Notes: a model not told the origin generated them from the sequence alone. A stretch of DNA of 64,000 nucleotides from Triangularia verruculosa (GCA_033296885.1 MU863900.1:1-64000), one strand, 5' to 3'; shown: positions 30,578-42,317, counted from the stretch's first letter. A program made the numbers and translations.

Positions 30578-31657
30578 CATGGCGCTTGTTGAAAGAGGTT
30601 CATCAGCGTGTTACTGTGATCAGGCGATGGTCAAATCGGGAAAGCTTTCTCCATCGTGTTAGTCGACCGGCCCCACTTCCCCGCATCCCGGCGCCGGCCT
30701 TCGCCGGTTGCGGCCGGCTTGGGTGGAACGGAATGGCGGGAGCGGTAAACAACGGCTCAAAGTGGACCGACCGTTCAGCCAAATCACCACCGCTGCTGTG
30801 CCTGCACGTGTACATGCATACATATGTAAATAGATGATACAACAAAAACAGGCCAGATCTACCACACCCACTCCTGCAACCACCCGGCTTCTAGTATGCA
30901 GTCGTGATGAAGCGGCGGTATCCGACAACAAGCTACGCTGATAAGTATCTAGATTGTAGGTAGACACGTCGAGCGGCGGTGGTGTTAGTGAGATGGCCTA
31001 GAGCGCTTGTTCGGCTCGGGATGCGGGGAACATGCCGAGTCCAAGGCAGCGTCAAGGCTTGTAGCCAACCAAAGACGAAAGCGTTTGCTGAGTTGCAATG
31101 AGCCAGTTGTTGTGTTATGTAAGAAGATCCAACAGGGAGAATAGCAGCCAAAAAAACGGTGTCGTCCCGTGGTCACTTGATAAGACGGACGTCATGGCTG
31201 CAAGCGGATGCCAAAGAAGCTCGGGGGCTTAAGCCGAGACCCCTTACCCGTGCCACGCTTCTCAGCATACATGTATACAGTGCACCGACCAAAGGGCGTG
31301 TGGCCGAAACGACGACAATAAATAGCCCATTGGAAAGGCTCCCTTTGTCTTCGACTGAAAGTCAGAATATCACACAGCTGTGGGATCCCATCCTTGTTCA
31401 GGGGTCTAGGCCGCCAAGAAACAAAGAACCCCAAGAAACCTTCTCGAAGCCATACACACACACTCCCGTCACCTGGAAAACGACGTCCGGAACCCGGGAC
31501 AACACCCACACCACCGAGAACCTACGATAGGAGGGCCTGTTCTCCAATTGATCCGACACCGAAAACCGGGAAGAGCGGAGGCGGATCATCATTCAACGTC
31601 CAGAAAACCAACTTCCCCACCTCCGGGGCAACCCCACCATCAAGTCCAACTGCCGCG
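30578..31657. other. Intergenic region without a supported gene
   Basis: About 1.1 kb holding the GH43 3' end and the ThDP-enzyme promoter and leader. A near-palindrome around GGCTTAAGCC lies at about 31220. Frames open here are not credible genes. Confidence 0.45.
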
Positions 31658-33827
31658 ATGCCCCCATTGCTTCGCGCAACCCCGCGTCAGAGGGCATTCC
31701 AAACATTCCCGGTGGCCAAGTCTAGGGCAACTGCCAGTTTCCACAGGCACTGCAGATCCATCTCCTCCTTCCAACACCCCATCGACAGTCTTTTAAGGCC
31801 CGCAAAGGCTTGTATCCCATCCGCCAACAGTCCAAGGCCTGTGCCGTTCTTGTCAACGCCCAACAATCTTTCAAGTGTTCAGAAGAAGTGGTCATCCGCT
31901 TTAGCCATCGACCCAAAGATGTACACTACATCATTTGCCTTCTTCGAGGCGCTTTGGGATGCCGGCGTCACTCACGTGTTTGTAAACCTGGGGTCCGACC
32001 ACCCAAGCATCATTGAGGCCATGGTAAAGGGCGCCCGCGAGAAGAAGGGGCAGTTCCCTCGGATCATCACCTGTCCCAATGAGGTAGGTCTACGTGAAAA
32101 AATGGTGTGTTTCCGAGTTGCATCCTCAGCTGACACAACGGGCAGATGGTGGCCATGTCCATGGCTGACGGCTACGCGCGCCTTACAAACCAACCACAGG
32201 CTGTCATCGTCCATGTCGACGTGGGAACTCAGGGCCTCGGTGCGGCTGTTCACAACTCGAGCGCTGGCCGTGCCCCTGTTCTCGTGTTTGCTGGAATCTC
32301 GCCAATCACGCAGGAAGGCGAGTTGCGCGGATCACGGACTGAGTTCATCCACTGGATCCAGGACGTGCCGGACCAGAAGCAGATTGTTGCTCAGTATTGT
32401 CGGTACTCGGCCGAGTTGAAGACAGGTGTAAACGTGAAGCAGATGGTCAACCGGGCCCTGCAGTTTTCCAAATCAGCCCCGCAGGGTCCCGTGTACCTTT
32501 GTGGCTCGAGAGAGGTAATGGAGCAGGAGATCGAGCCATACAATATCCAACAGGATGAATGGGATCCAGTCGAGTTGGGCGGCCTGCCAAGCTCGGCCGT
32601 GAGCAAAATCGCCGAAGCCCTGGCCGGCGCCGAGAATCCGCTATTGATCACCGGCTATGCCGGAAGAAACCCGGAGATACCCGGAAAGCTGGTTGAGCTG
32701 GCAGATACCGTCAAGGGTCTTCGCGTGCTGGACACGGGCGGCAGTGATATGTGTTTCCCGGCTGATCATCCGGCCTGGCTGGGTTTGCGGTACGGCAACG
32801 AAGAGGCAATTCAGACCGCCGACACCATCATTGTCCTTGATTGCGACGTTCCCTGGATCCCTACACAGTGCAAGCCACGGGAGGATGCCAAGATCTTTCA
32901 CATCGATGTTGACCCCCTGAAGCAGGTGATGCCCCTGTTCTATATCAAGGCACAAGCCAGGTATCGGGCTGACGCGCTGGCATCCATTGATCAAGTTCTG
33001 GCCGCGTTGCGGTCTGATGAAGGCCTCAGGGCCAAGTTGGCAGGCGGCAAACGTGACCAAAAGTGGTCCGCGTTGCAAGCTTCGTACCAGGAGCGTCTTG
33101 AAGGCATTGCGGCCCGGTCAAAGCCTCTTGAGAATGGCGAGTTTGGGACCGGCCATCTTTGTACGAAGCTGAGAGAGCTGTGTCCAGAGGATACAATCTG
33201 GGCCGTCGAGGCCGTCACCAACACCCTATTCGTCCATGACAACCTCCAGCCAACACGGCCAGGGCAGTGGATCAACTGCGGTGGCGGGGGCCTGGGATGG
33301 TCCGGCGGTGGTGCACTTGGCGTCAAGCTTGCTTCTGACCACGAGGCCAAGTTCAAGGGCGCCAAACAGGGCAAGTTTGTGGTACAAATTGTCGGCGACG
33401 GCTCGTTCCTTTTTTCGGTGCCAGGTAGCGTGTACTGGATTGCAAAGCGTTACAACATCCCCATTCTCACCATCGTATTGAACAATAAAGGTAAGCCAGC
33501 TCATGTTTTCTTTCACCCTCGTGTTCGACCCCTAAGAGCACTGGCTGACAGCAACACCCACATCCAGGCTGGAACGCGCCACGCAGGTCGTTGTTGCTGG
33601 TCCATCCCGAAGGCCTGGGCGCCGGGGCCACGAACGATGACCTCCACATTGAGTTTAACCCGTCTCCAGATTATGCCGGCATCGCAAAAGCGGCAGCGGG
33701 AGGAGACGTTTTCGCTGAGAGAGTTGACCAGGCGGTCGACTTGGAAAGTGTCTTGAAGAGGGCAATCCAGGCAGTTCAGAGCGGCCAAACAGCGGTCGTC
33801 GACTGCAAGGTTGCCTCTGGATGCTAG
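31658..33827 (+). CDS. ThDP-dependent enzyme (acetolactate synthase/benzoylformate decarboxylase-like), likely mitochondrial
   Basis: Three exons: 31658-32083, 32146-33490 and 33568-33827 (676 residues; introns 62 and 77 bp). ThDP-binding GDGSFLFSVPG...IVLNNKGWN (the GDG-x25-NN motif, split by intron 2), the activating Glu in ITCPNE, MADGYAR, and the FAD-like central domain (LLITGYAGRNPEIPGK, DVDPLKQVMPLF) are all present. Residues 1-87 lack acidic residues until the end and are rich in Arg and Ser, like a mitochondrial presequence; close relatives often begin at the second site, MYTTSFAFFEA (31919, 589 residues). Two products from two starts are possible. The substrate, a 2-keto acid or related, is unknown. 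Confidence 0.87.
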
Positions 33828-34868
33828 GAGTCCATGGAATGATGAGACGCTGCTTACAGATTAATGCTATGTTGACGTCCTTTCCGTCGTGATTACAAGT
33901 CAAATAACTGGCCCAAGTCGTGATAAGAGCCCGACGCGGCACCGTGCAAGACACGAATGGAGATGCCAGGTTGTGCATTTCAAGCCACGAACGTGTCGGG
34001 GCGCGATGATGATGAACCATTTGCAGCTGTCGCCACCGCGATCAACATATGCAGGGTTGAGAGTCCTGGCGAGCTGATGTGTGATGTCGTCTCTCCAAGA
34101 TCACCGCGTCTAGATTGCTGTTTCGAGTGTCGGATTGTGGTGTTTGGGTGTCACTGACTTCTAGGACTGTCGTCAGAGCCCGCCCCTTCCACAGGGCGCA
34201 CGGACCAGGAGGGGTCTCTTTGCGAGATGGGCTGGAGACCCTGGAACTCCAACAAATGTCAACGGCTTTCACCCCACCATGTGGTGCAATTGCATCCCGT
34301 CGACCTGGACAACGGCCTTTCCCTTTTCAAAACAAAAGCTTTTCACATTCACACCTCACACACTCTTGTCACCTACGTCCAACCGAACTCCCGAATCCCT
34401 CGGTCCAGGGCTGCCACGTACCGACCTCCTCCCGTCTACCTTCGGCGAGCCCCGCCCTGTCCTGCTGTTCTGCTATTGCTAGTGTATCCATCCGCCCAAT
34501 TTGCCCCTCCCGCCGGGCGCACCTCACTAGAAGCGACCCACCGTCTGCGGCAACCGAGATCTCTTGAACGCACGAGACCACGAGACCCTGGGCAACCCAT
34601 TTTGTCTGGACCCTGAATGCGAGATCATGAGACTGGCTGCGGTGCTTTCTTTCCAGATACGCAAACCCGGGAAGCCACCTTGGTATGCTTGAACTCTAGT
34701 CTTGTTCTCATCGACGCCAGCAAATACACCTTCGTGGGGTTTCGTACCATCCGGGCATCAGGTACCAAGGCATAAACAGCCTCTGCTCATCCAGTCGACG
34801 TCAACCTACACTTCTTACCGTTTCTCTACCCAGTCTCAAGCCCACTGTAGCTTGCAAACAACCTCGAA
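33828..34868. other. Intergenic region and probable long 5' leader, no supported gene
   Basis: About 1.04 kb. Pyrimidine-rich stretches (34320-34560) resemble a long 5' untranslated region of the cyclin gene. ORFs on either strand are of low-complexity composition and are not credible. Confidence 0.45.
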
Positions 34869-35912
34869 ATGCCAGACCAGCACACATCCGTCGATCCCTC
34901 TCACGAAGCCGGCAGCGACTCCAGCGCTGTTCCATCCCCTCCTCCCCCGCCTATTCCCTCAGCCGACCCGAAGCTGCGCTTCATTCCAAGCCCTGAAGGC
35001 GATGTCTCGCCGACGCTTGCCGCACAAATCGATGATATCTACAAGATAGCACCCGTTGCGGCTCTCAGAATGCTCAGTTTGGGCATCGAGGCGCTCGTCA
35101 ACATGACGGGGGATATTCCACCTACACCACCGCCGAGAAGTCCAACCATGCCGCATATGCGCGGCATGGAAGCAGAGAAGAAGAGCATCGTGCGGTCCAA
35201 TTCGGACAAAAACTTGGCTCGACTGGCCCAGCAACGAAGCGCCTGCAACTCCCCGCGGCCCTCCTCACGAAGAGGTCGGTCGCCGCCACCGAGTGCGCCC
35301 GATGGTGCCCAATCTATTGACGGCGTACAGCTACGGGCACCGCACCCAGCACTGGCGGCGAAACCAGAAGAACCCCTGGCGCCATACATTGTCGTCGGCG
35401 AGAATTCGCAACCGCTGAACCTCCAGCACAGCGCCATAACGCGCAAGTTTTACTCCCGTCTCCCGCCGCCGATATCGATTACCGAATATCTTCTCCGAAT
35501 ACATCGTTTCTGTCCCATGTCGACCGCTGTCTACCTTGCCACCTCCCTATACATCCATCGGCTTGCTGTTTTGGAACGAGCCATTGCCATCACCAAGAGA
35601 AATGCTCACCGTCTGTTGTTGGCGGGTCTGAGGGTGGCCATGAAGGCCCTCGAGGACCTGAGCTATCCCCACGGAAAGTTTGCAAAGGTCGGCGGTGTTA
35701 GTGAGGCGGAGCTGGCGCGGCTGGAGATCAGCTTCTGTTTTCTCACGGGGTTTGAATTGATGGTAACCTGTGAGACCTTGAGCAACCATTGGGAGATGCT
35801 TAGAAGGGGGACCGACTGCTGGAACCTGCATGACGAGATGATGGAGGATATGGCCGTTTTGGAATTTTCTAAGCCGCCGAGGCCGAGGAGAGAGAATGTT
35901 GTGTCAACGTGA
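34869..35912 (+). CDS. PHO80-family cyclin
   Basis: Intronless, 347 residues. A disordered Pro/Ser-rich N-terminus (about 40-175, with PPPPPIPSADP and SPPPSAPDGAQ) precedes the cyclin fold (about 205-320): ITRKFYSRLPPPISITEYLL, RFCPMSTAVYLATSLYIHRL, NAHRLLLAGLRVAMKALED, KVGGVSEAELARLEISFCFLTGFELMV. This is the Pho80/Pcl6-7 type. The upstream box ALRMLSLGIEALVNMTG is also seen in relatives. Such cyclins bind a Pho85-like kinase and link phosphate or carbon status to transcription and glycogen control. The partner kinase is not in this window. Confidence 0.85.
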   Translation: MPDQHTSVDPSHEAGSDSSAVPSPPPPPIPSADPKLRFIPSPEGDVSPTLAAQIDDIYKIAPVAALRMLSLGIEALVNMTGDIPPTPPPRSPTMPHMRGMEAEKKSIVRSNSDKNLARLAQQRSACNSPRPSSRRGRSPPPSAPDGAQSIDGVQLRAPHPALAAKPEEPLAPYIVVGENSQPLNLQHSAITRKFYSRLPPPISITEYLLRIHRFCPMSTAVYLATSLYIHRLAVLERAIAITKRNAHRLLLAGLRVAMKALEDLSYPHGKFAKVGGVSEAELARLEISFCFLTGFELMVTCETLSNHWEMLRRGTDCWNLHDEMMEDMAVLEFSKPPRPRRENVVST

Positions 35913-36867
35913 GGTTCAAAAAGTATTTAATTGGATGCGTTGTTTGTCAGCATCAGTTTCGGTTCCAAAGCGCTGGATGCTGGGATCGGCCCTCCAGTTC
36001 ATCCTGATTGCTGGTTCCAGGGCTGGACGTGTCAAACCCCATCAGTATGATACAACAATGAGATCAAAAGGCTCAATCATCAGTCATTCAGACCAAGCGA
36101 CAAGATGCAGCTTCGGTTTGTTTTCATGTCTCTCGCCTTACCTCTTAGCCTGGAAATGGAGCGACGTCTAGACAACGTGTCTTTGGGTACACAGGGCTAC
36201 TCTCACACCCAAATACGATGCCGACGCCGTTCCTCCGCCCCTTTAGCTGATAGGGCCTTCAAGGGGTCTCAGAAGAACGCCAACGAGCGCCGGTGATAGA
36301 TTTCAGAATCGTATGATAAGCTCCAGAACGAGGCTTCAACAATTCTGGGCACCAAGTAAGCAGACAGGCCAGAAGGCTTCCGGAAATGTTGCACGGTGGC
36401 TCGAGGCAGGCATGAGCAGGCCGGGAGTAACGGAGGAGCGTTCATTGCACGTATGATTCCTCGAAGCTTCCACGGCGCAATCTCAAAAGGCCGTCGAGGT
36501 GATTAGGCACTGAAAACATGTGCAAGGCTTCCTTTAAGAGACTTGGTGTCGTTTGGCCAAGGAGCAGTAGACCATGATAACTGGAGAAGTTTCTCGCCCG
36601 AACCTCTTTGCGTACTGGTCAGCTTTGTTTGTCTCTAACGTCGCTTTGAGACATCATAACAGCACCACAGAACAGGTTATAGAATATATTATCTTCGCTC
36701 TTTGCTAGGTTATCAACAGGAACTAAAAGCAAACACGATATGGAGAACGTCATAGACCTTTCAGTTATAGGCAGAGGACAGGTATTTAGCTTGTCCCTGG
36801 CCCAACCTCAAGTGTTTCGAGCAAGTACAAGTTTCGCAAAGCATCCGCCGGGCCGTTGTTCATCACC
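35913..36867. other. Intergenic region without a supported gene
   Basis: About 950 bp with no coding signal. Confidence 0.45.
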
Positions 36868-37204
36868 ATGTCGAAGTTCGGTCGCGCATATACCGATGAC
36901 AAGGAGGGGTCTCAGATCCCCCAAGAGGCTCCCGACGGCGTTGTTGCCGATCCATCATACAAAACGGATGGAAACCAGCCTGTGCCTGTGATCGACGACA
37001 ACGAATCTGTGGAGAATCCCATCAAGCTTGGGTCAGCCGACTCTGACAAGCAACTTGGTATGTCAGGCTTTGAGGGTGGCATGGGAGAGAAGAAAACCAG
37101 GGCCTGACACGCGGATAGAACAAGACGACAAGGAAGCAATTGACAAGTCCAATATCATCAAGGAAAGAACCAGACACGCAACCAAGCCAGGTAGAACGTA
37201 CTGA
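36868..37204 (+). CDS. Small two-exon acidic protein (91 aa), hypothetical
   Basis: Exons 36868-37057 and 37119-37204, with a 61-bp intron (GTATGT...CGGATAG, branch-like CCTGAC). The product starts MSKFGRAYTDDKEG, is Asp/Glu/Pro-rich and ends DKSNIIKERTRHATKPGRTY. The splice joins two open frames exactly and yields an ID.SNI..RTR.ATKPG ending that I associate with a small uncharacterised fungal family; that link is from memory and needs a search. It has no signal peptide and is probably disordered. It lies 300 bp upstream of the aminopeptidase gene on the same strand. Confidence 0.58.
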
Positions 37205-37503
37205 TACGGACATGGGCCTGATGGAATAGGTGATAGCATACATACATAGAGATTTGGTAGAGAATCAACGCCCAGTTCCATGCCAAGAAAGCTGCCCGGG
37301 TTCCATTCAAGTGCCGAAACAAACCGTTCTTGGCCTCTTCTTCAGCGGGACCTGATGCTTCTAGCGCTCTGACAAGGTCTCCACCGCCCCCCACTGGTCT
37401 CGCAAAGCTGCCCCACCATTATCGCCCAGGTCTTGGAAGCTCTAACCTCGGGACCGCCCGAGATGGAAGTCAAGAAAGCAGCAACCCCTCTTCCAGTTCT
37501 TCC

Positions 37504-39055
37504 ATGCAACAACTGAACCTCCGAGTTCTTTTCTCCACGATAAGAAGGCCAACCTTGCCTCTCCCCTTCTCGTTTTTGGCCCGGGGCGTGAGATTCGGGA
37601 ACAGCTTCGCCACGATGGACTACGACAAGATTCTGCAGGGCAAGTACCCCGCGAAGGAGCACGCAAAGCGCGTCAGCGACTACATCCGCAACAAGATTCC
37701 CAATGCGACAGGCGTCCTGTACCTCGAAGGTCGCGCCACCAAGCTGATTGAGGACAACGATAGCGAGGAACACTTTAGACAGCGCCGCTACTTCTACTAC
37801 CTTACGGGATGTCCTCTCGCCGACTCGTACGTCATCCACGACATGGACTCGTCCAAGACGACATTGTTCATTCCGCCCGTCGACCCCGAAAGCGTTATCT
37901 GGTCCGGTCTACCCGTCTCGGCAGAGGAGGCTCTGAGCAAGTGGGATGTGGACGAGGTGAAACACACGACCGAAATCAACGCGACCCTCGCCCACATTGG
38001 CGCCTCGAAGCCGAACTCTACCATCTATGCCATCCCCAACCAGGTCTCCGACAAGGTCAGCTTCCTTGAGTTTGACCACAAGAACTTTTCCATCGTCAAG
38101 GAGGCCATCGAGGTGACCCGTGTGGTCAAGGACGAGTACGAATTGGCCATGATTGGCAAGGCAAACGAGATCAGCAGCAGGGCCCATGAATTGGTGATGG
38201 CCAAGGCCAGGCATGTCAAGAACGAGCGCGAGCTTGAAGCCGTGTTCTTGGCCGAATGCATTTCCAAGGGAGCCCGTGATCAAGCCTACCACAGCATCGT
38301 GGCTGCCGGCCGGGCTGCCGCAACGCTCCACTACGTCGCCAACAATGCTCCCGTGGATGGGAAGCTCAACCTCTTGTTGGATGCCGGCGGCGAGTGGGAT
38401 TGCTACGCTTCCGACATCACGAGAACCTTTCCCATCAACGGCAAATTTACCAAAGAGAGCAGGGCTATTTACGACATCGTGCTCAAGATGCAACTGGAAT
38501 GCATTGCTGCCCTGAAGGAAGGTGTCTTGTGGGACGATGTTCATGTCTTGGCTCACAAGATTGCCATTGACGGCCTCTTGAAGTTGGGCATCCTGAAAGG
38601 TAACAAGGATGACATTCTGGAGAGCCGCACAAGCGTGGCGTTTTTCCCCCATGGCTTGGGGCATTATCTCGGCATGGACACACATGATACTGGTGGCAAC
38701 CCAAACTATGCCGACAAGGACACCATGTTCCGCTATCTCAGAGTGAGAGGAACTCTTCCGGCGGGAAGTGTCGTCACCGTGGAGCCGGGTATCTACTTCT
38801 GCAACTTCATTATCGAGCCCTTTCTCAGCGACCCCAAGCACTCCCAGTACATTGACCGAGAGGTTTTGGACAAATACTGGGATGTTGGCGGAATCCGGTA
38901 GGCTTTTCCCCTAGCCCGCGTCCGCCGCCCATGGGACTTTGCTAACTAGTGCCAGTATTGAGGACAATCTCGTCATCACCAAGACCGGTACACGAAATTT
39001 GACGACGGCTATCAAGGATCCTGATGAGATGGAGAAGCTGATAGCTGCCAGTTAG
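37504..39055 (+). CDS. Xaa-Pro aminopeptidase (M24B, PEPP type)
   Basis: Two exons: 37504-38897 and 38956-39055 (497 residues; 58-bp intron GTAGGC...TGCCAG with GCTAAC branch). The aminopeptidase-P N domain (ILQGKYPAKEHAKRV, GVLYLEGRATK, YYLTGCPLADSYVI) precedes the pita-bread fold with metal ligands in LLLDAGGEWDCYASDITRTF (two Asp), FFPHGLGHYLGMDTHD (His), VTVEPGIYF (Glu) and IEDNLVIT (Glu, exon 2). It removes N-terminal residues before proline. Start 37504 gives an Arg-containing, acid-free leader that could target mitochondria, as for Icp55 relatives; 37615 (MDYDKILQGKYP) gives the usual cytosolic form of 460 residues. Both may be used. Confidence 0.9.
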
Positions 39056-39521
39056 GCGGGCCGACTCGCTCTTGAATCGAGACTTGTGAGGATCCTCATA
39101 TGCTAACTGGCTTTTTCCGTGGTTTTCCTCCCTCGAAATAGACTTGGGCGTCGTATGTCATGTTGTCGTGGGGGGCAGCAATAGAAAACACCCGAGAGTT
39201 GTTGTTTATCCCTTCATGCGTCAATATGACCGCGATCCTACAGTCAATGGGATGTCGAATGTGTCCAGGTGCTCTTCGGCCTCACAAACTTTGGGAAGCC
39301 ACCATCCCCACTCCGGGCCGCCTCACCCAGAGTTTGTCTGTCAGATTTGGCAGCCGTAGATGACGTTGAACGCACATCCATTCCCCTCAACTCTCCATTC
39401 TCTTTTTACTTCTTTTCTTAACTTTCCCTGGATCAGAGCTGGGAGATTCTGACAGCACAATACCAAGCAAGATATTACGCAGCAATTTCGCTTCAACCTG
39501 CCGCCCAACTACACTCGCACG
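39056..39521. other. Intergenic region without a supported gene
   Basis: About 470 bp: 3' end of the peptidase gene and promoter of the secreted six-Cys protein gene. No clear TATA box. Confidence 0.45.
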
Positions 39522-40276
39522 ATGCATACCTTTTCATTATTGATGGCCACAACAGTGGCTCTGGCAGCCTCCATCCCCGAACGTCCTGTGGAAGATGTTA
39601 CTACCTCAGGTTCTCCGATTCGCCGCAGCGCGGAGCCAGGCATCATACAGCTCCACAAGACTGTGATCCCAGACTGGGTCGACGATGTTTACGTGGCACC
39701 TCAAACAAACAGACATCAAGATACCGACCTTCTCTTTCATCACCAGGGCAATGTGACTTATAACGCCAAGGTTCGACAGGCCTCACAAGCCGCCATTCGC
39801 GTTGATGCTGTCGATGTCCCGATGTATGCGGAAACATACCCTAGTCCTGGTGTCGAGAGGTATACTGTCTCCAGACGTCGGTCAGAGTCTCCTAGTGCTC
39901 TCGGTGGAAGAGTCCCAACCTGCACCCGCAAGCCCGGTAAGCTCCACACGCAGAGACAGTGGTCGATCAGCTACGACTACGACAACAAATACAACGGGAT
40001 GCACTGCGGGCAGTCGGTCCGGAAAGCACTCAAGTCTTTCAAGAAGTGCAGGCCCACCACCGACTGGTATGTTCTAACACCCGTGTTGTGTCCCCCATAG
40101 AGCCATTACTAACACAACTGGGCTATTGCAGGACTTGTGTGCGTAGTGGGGAGCAGGGTCTAGGTGGTGTGACGATCGAGTTCCACACTCCACGTGGGTG
40201 TGATGATAAGAGGATTCATGAAGTCATGAAGAAGGCTACCAGAGGTCAGGTGGATGTTTGGTGTCAACACAGATAA
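39522..40276 (+). CDS. Secreted six-cysteine protein with propeptide, effector-like
   Basis: Two exons: 39522-40066 and 40132-40276 (229 residues; 65-bp intron with a perfect TACTAACA branch site and TTGCAG acceptor). The signal peptide ends near ALAAS. Dibasic sites in SPIRRSAEPG and VSRRRSES could be Kex2-processed, leaving a mature C-terminal domain of about 105 residues with all six cysteines (RVPTC, GMHC, KKC, TC, RGC, VWC), enough for three disulfides. The core reads WSISYDYDNKYNGMHCGQSV and GVTIEFHTPRGCDDKRIHEV. I cannot place it in a named family. Such architecture is common for fungal effectors and antimicrobial proteins, but no activity can be claimed. Confidence 0.78.
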
Positions 40277-40810
40277 TGACAAGGGCACCTTTCCGAACCT
40301 GGACAGGGGGGGTTCTGTCGCTTCCTAGGTAACTGCTTGATGAGTTGACTGTCGGTGGGCTTCGTCAATGGAACCGAAAGAATGGTGGTACGGAAATCTA
40401 GTTCAACGTGTATGACACCGACGATGGCAGTGACAATGGAAGGCGGTCTTTGTAATTAGAGGTCGAACTCCAAATCTGACTCCCCGGGTAACGCAGGAGC
40501 TGTATTCCAGCCAATGACCGTTCCGAAATTGTCTCTAGCGAGCTACCTACCTTATCGTATGCAACCACACTCCGCCCAACGAACTGTCCGAATGACACCT
40601 ACTACATAATTACTCACTTACGGGGACCTACCTACCACCTACCTAGCTTGTCTGCCTTTGTTCATAGTGCGGTGCGGGGCTTCTGATGACAATGTTTAAG
40701 CGATTTTAAAGGTAGAGCTTCTACATCCAGATTCATGAACAAAATCAGATTCAGCAACAACAAAACCTATAGACACCTTGAAGCATAATGGCACTGCATT
40801 GGAAGCCTAA
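40277..40810. other. Intergenic region without a supported gene
   Basis: About 530 bp. Contains TACCTACC clusters at about 40625-40650. No coding signal. Confidence 0.45.
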
Positions 40811-41155
40811 ATACCAACACGGGAACGAGGCATTGGGGAATACATTGACCGGAACGGGAGGACAGGGACTCTGCTGAACAAACTAGTAGAGGCGAACAAG
40901 GAACTGGGAATACAACCTCTGGCTGACGAGGCGATCAGCGTGGGGATTCACAGGGACCCGATATTCTATGGCAAAAGTCCAGAAGTTTTCGATCCCTGGT
41001 CGGAGGTGTTCTGGCGATGCCTCTTTTATACAAAGAATGCAGGACTCCCTGTTCGTATATGGGGGCCTCAAAGAAGGACCAAGAGCATGTGTGGGCAATA
41101 CCCGGCTCTGATGGAGCTTGAAATGGCACTCGCAAGCCTGATTTTCTTACTCTAG
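40811..41155 (+). pseudogene. Cytochrome P450 C-terminal relic
   Basis: One open frame of 114 codons with no start codon. It reads EYIDRNGRTGTLLNKLVEAN, then VGIHRDPIFYGKSPEVFDP, then a degraded haem loop WGPQRRTKSMCGQYPALMELEMALASLI. These match the J-helix region, the HRDP..YG...F.P segment and the FGxGxRxCxG...A..E haem-binding region of fungal P450s. The I-helix AGxxT and K-helix ExxR segments are absent, and the haem loop is distorted by extra residues. A TAA precedes it in frame. It is therefore an internally deleted relic, not a working enzyme. Confidence 0.6.
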
Positions 41156-41469
41156 TCTGGCTCCCAAAGGACATCGGTGCAATTCGCTGTTTAGTGAGGT
41201 CTGCTTCTAGACTTGGTCGCTATTGAAAGAAAGAGGTCACTTTTCTTGGAGTCTGGACATATCATGACAATTGTCTATTTCTTTCATATATATAAGGCGT
41301 TCGAGTTGCTGGGCTTCGGTATATCCTCCAAGGTCTCCATTTCTCGCTAAGCAGAAACCAAGGAGGTCATTTGAGGGCACGATGATAACATCACTAACAA
41401 GCAAATATAATAGGTGGTGAGATACCTGGTAGGATGGATTTTGCAAGTCTTTAATCAACTCAATAAGAA

Positions 41470-41550
41470 GTCGCTTTGGCGGAGTGGTTAACGCGCGGCC
41501 CTGCTAAGGCCGTTTCTTCGGAAGCGTAGGTTCGAATCCTGCAGGCGACG
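41470..41550 (+). tRNA. tRNA-Ser (anticodon GCT)
   Basis: 81 nt. The acceptor stem GTCGCTT pairs with AGGCGAC, with discriminator G at 41550. The anticodon loop CTGCTAA sits on a GGCCC-type stem; anticodon GCT reads AGC/AGT. A long serine-type variable arm (GTTTCTTCGGAAGC) and a T loop GGTTCGAATCC are present. There is no intron. Internal A and B boxes are standard. Confidence 0.95.
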
Positions 41551-41551
41551 A

Positions 41552-41557
41552 TTTTTT
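41552..41557 (+). terminator. RNA polymerase III terminator of tRNA-Ser
   Basis: Run of six T residues starting two bases after the tRNA 3' end. Confidence 0.85.
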
Positions 41558-42317
41558 AAGGTTCTTCTTTTATAAATCCTTTCGAAACTAAAAGGGTTGC
41601 TCCTGCATTGTTGTAGCATACCAATATATCTAAAGTGTCGATACCTTTTATATTTTTATATGTTGAAACCTCATCTAAGTGAAGAAATTAATGCTTGTCG
41701 GTTCTTGTCCTTATAACTCTGACTTGGTGACACTGAGGCTAGCATACTGAGATTACCTAGCAGACACCTACCAAAGCTTTACTGTCTTGTAGGACACAGG
41801 ACTCATTAAGTGCTGGTCATCTTACCATTACAGTGACAATTCTAAAGGGCTCGTTTTCATGCTCCCTCATTATCGGTACTGTCGTTTTCTGTAGCTGGGT
41901 CCTTGTGGGAAATGCCAAGTACCTAGGCAGATAAGCGATGTCCATATCAGCCTATCTTTGCCTTCCCATACCTCAATCACTCTTCATATATCTCAGGCTA
42001 GCAAGGATTACATCCAATACGCAATGTCACAACAAAGAACGAGGAACAATCATTATTTATCTACCTTATGTATTAATGACTATCATAGCTAGCAAATGCA
42101 CCACACAATGCATGAAGAGCTCCTGCTGGTGGATATAACGTGCTTTTTAGAGACTGACTCCAAAGTTTAACCTGTTTTGTTAAATCAGCTATCGTTTGTC
42201 AAAATTGGAAACCACGTCCACACATCCAGACCTACCTGACCAACGGCCTGCCGTTTGCGGTGAACTTTGGAACTATCATTGCTCATAGCAGACGTATCAC
42301 CTCTTGCAACATGATAC
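41558..42317. other. Intergenic region without a supported gene
   Basis: About 760 bp, moderately AT-rich, with no coding signal. Confidence 0.45.
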
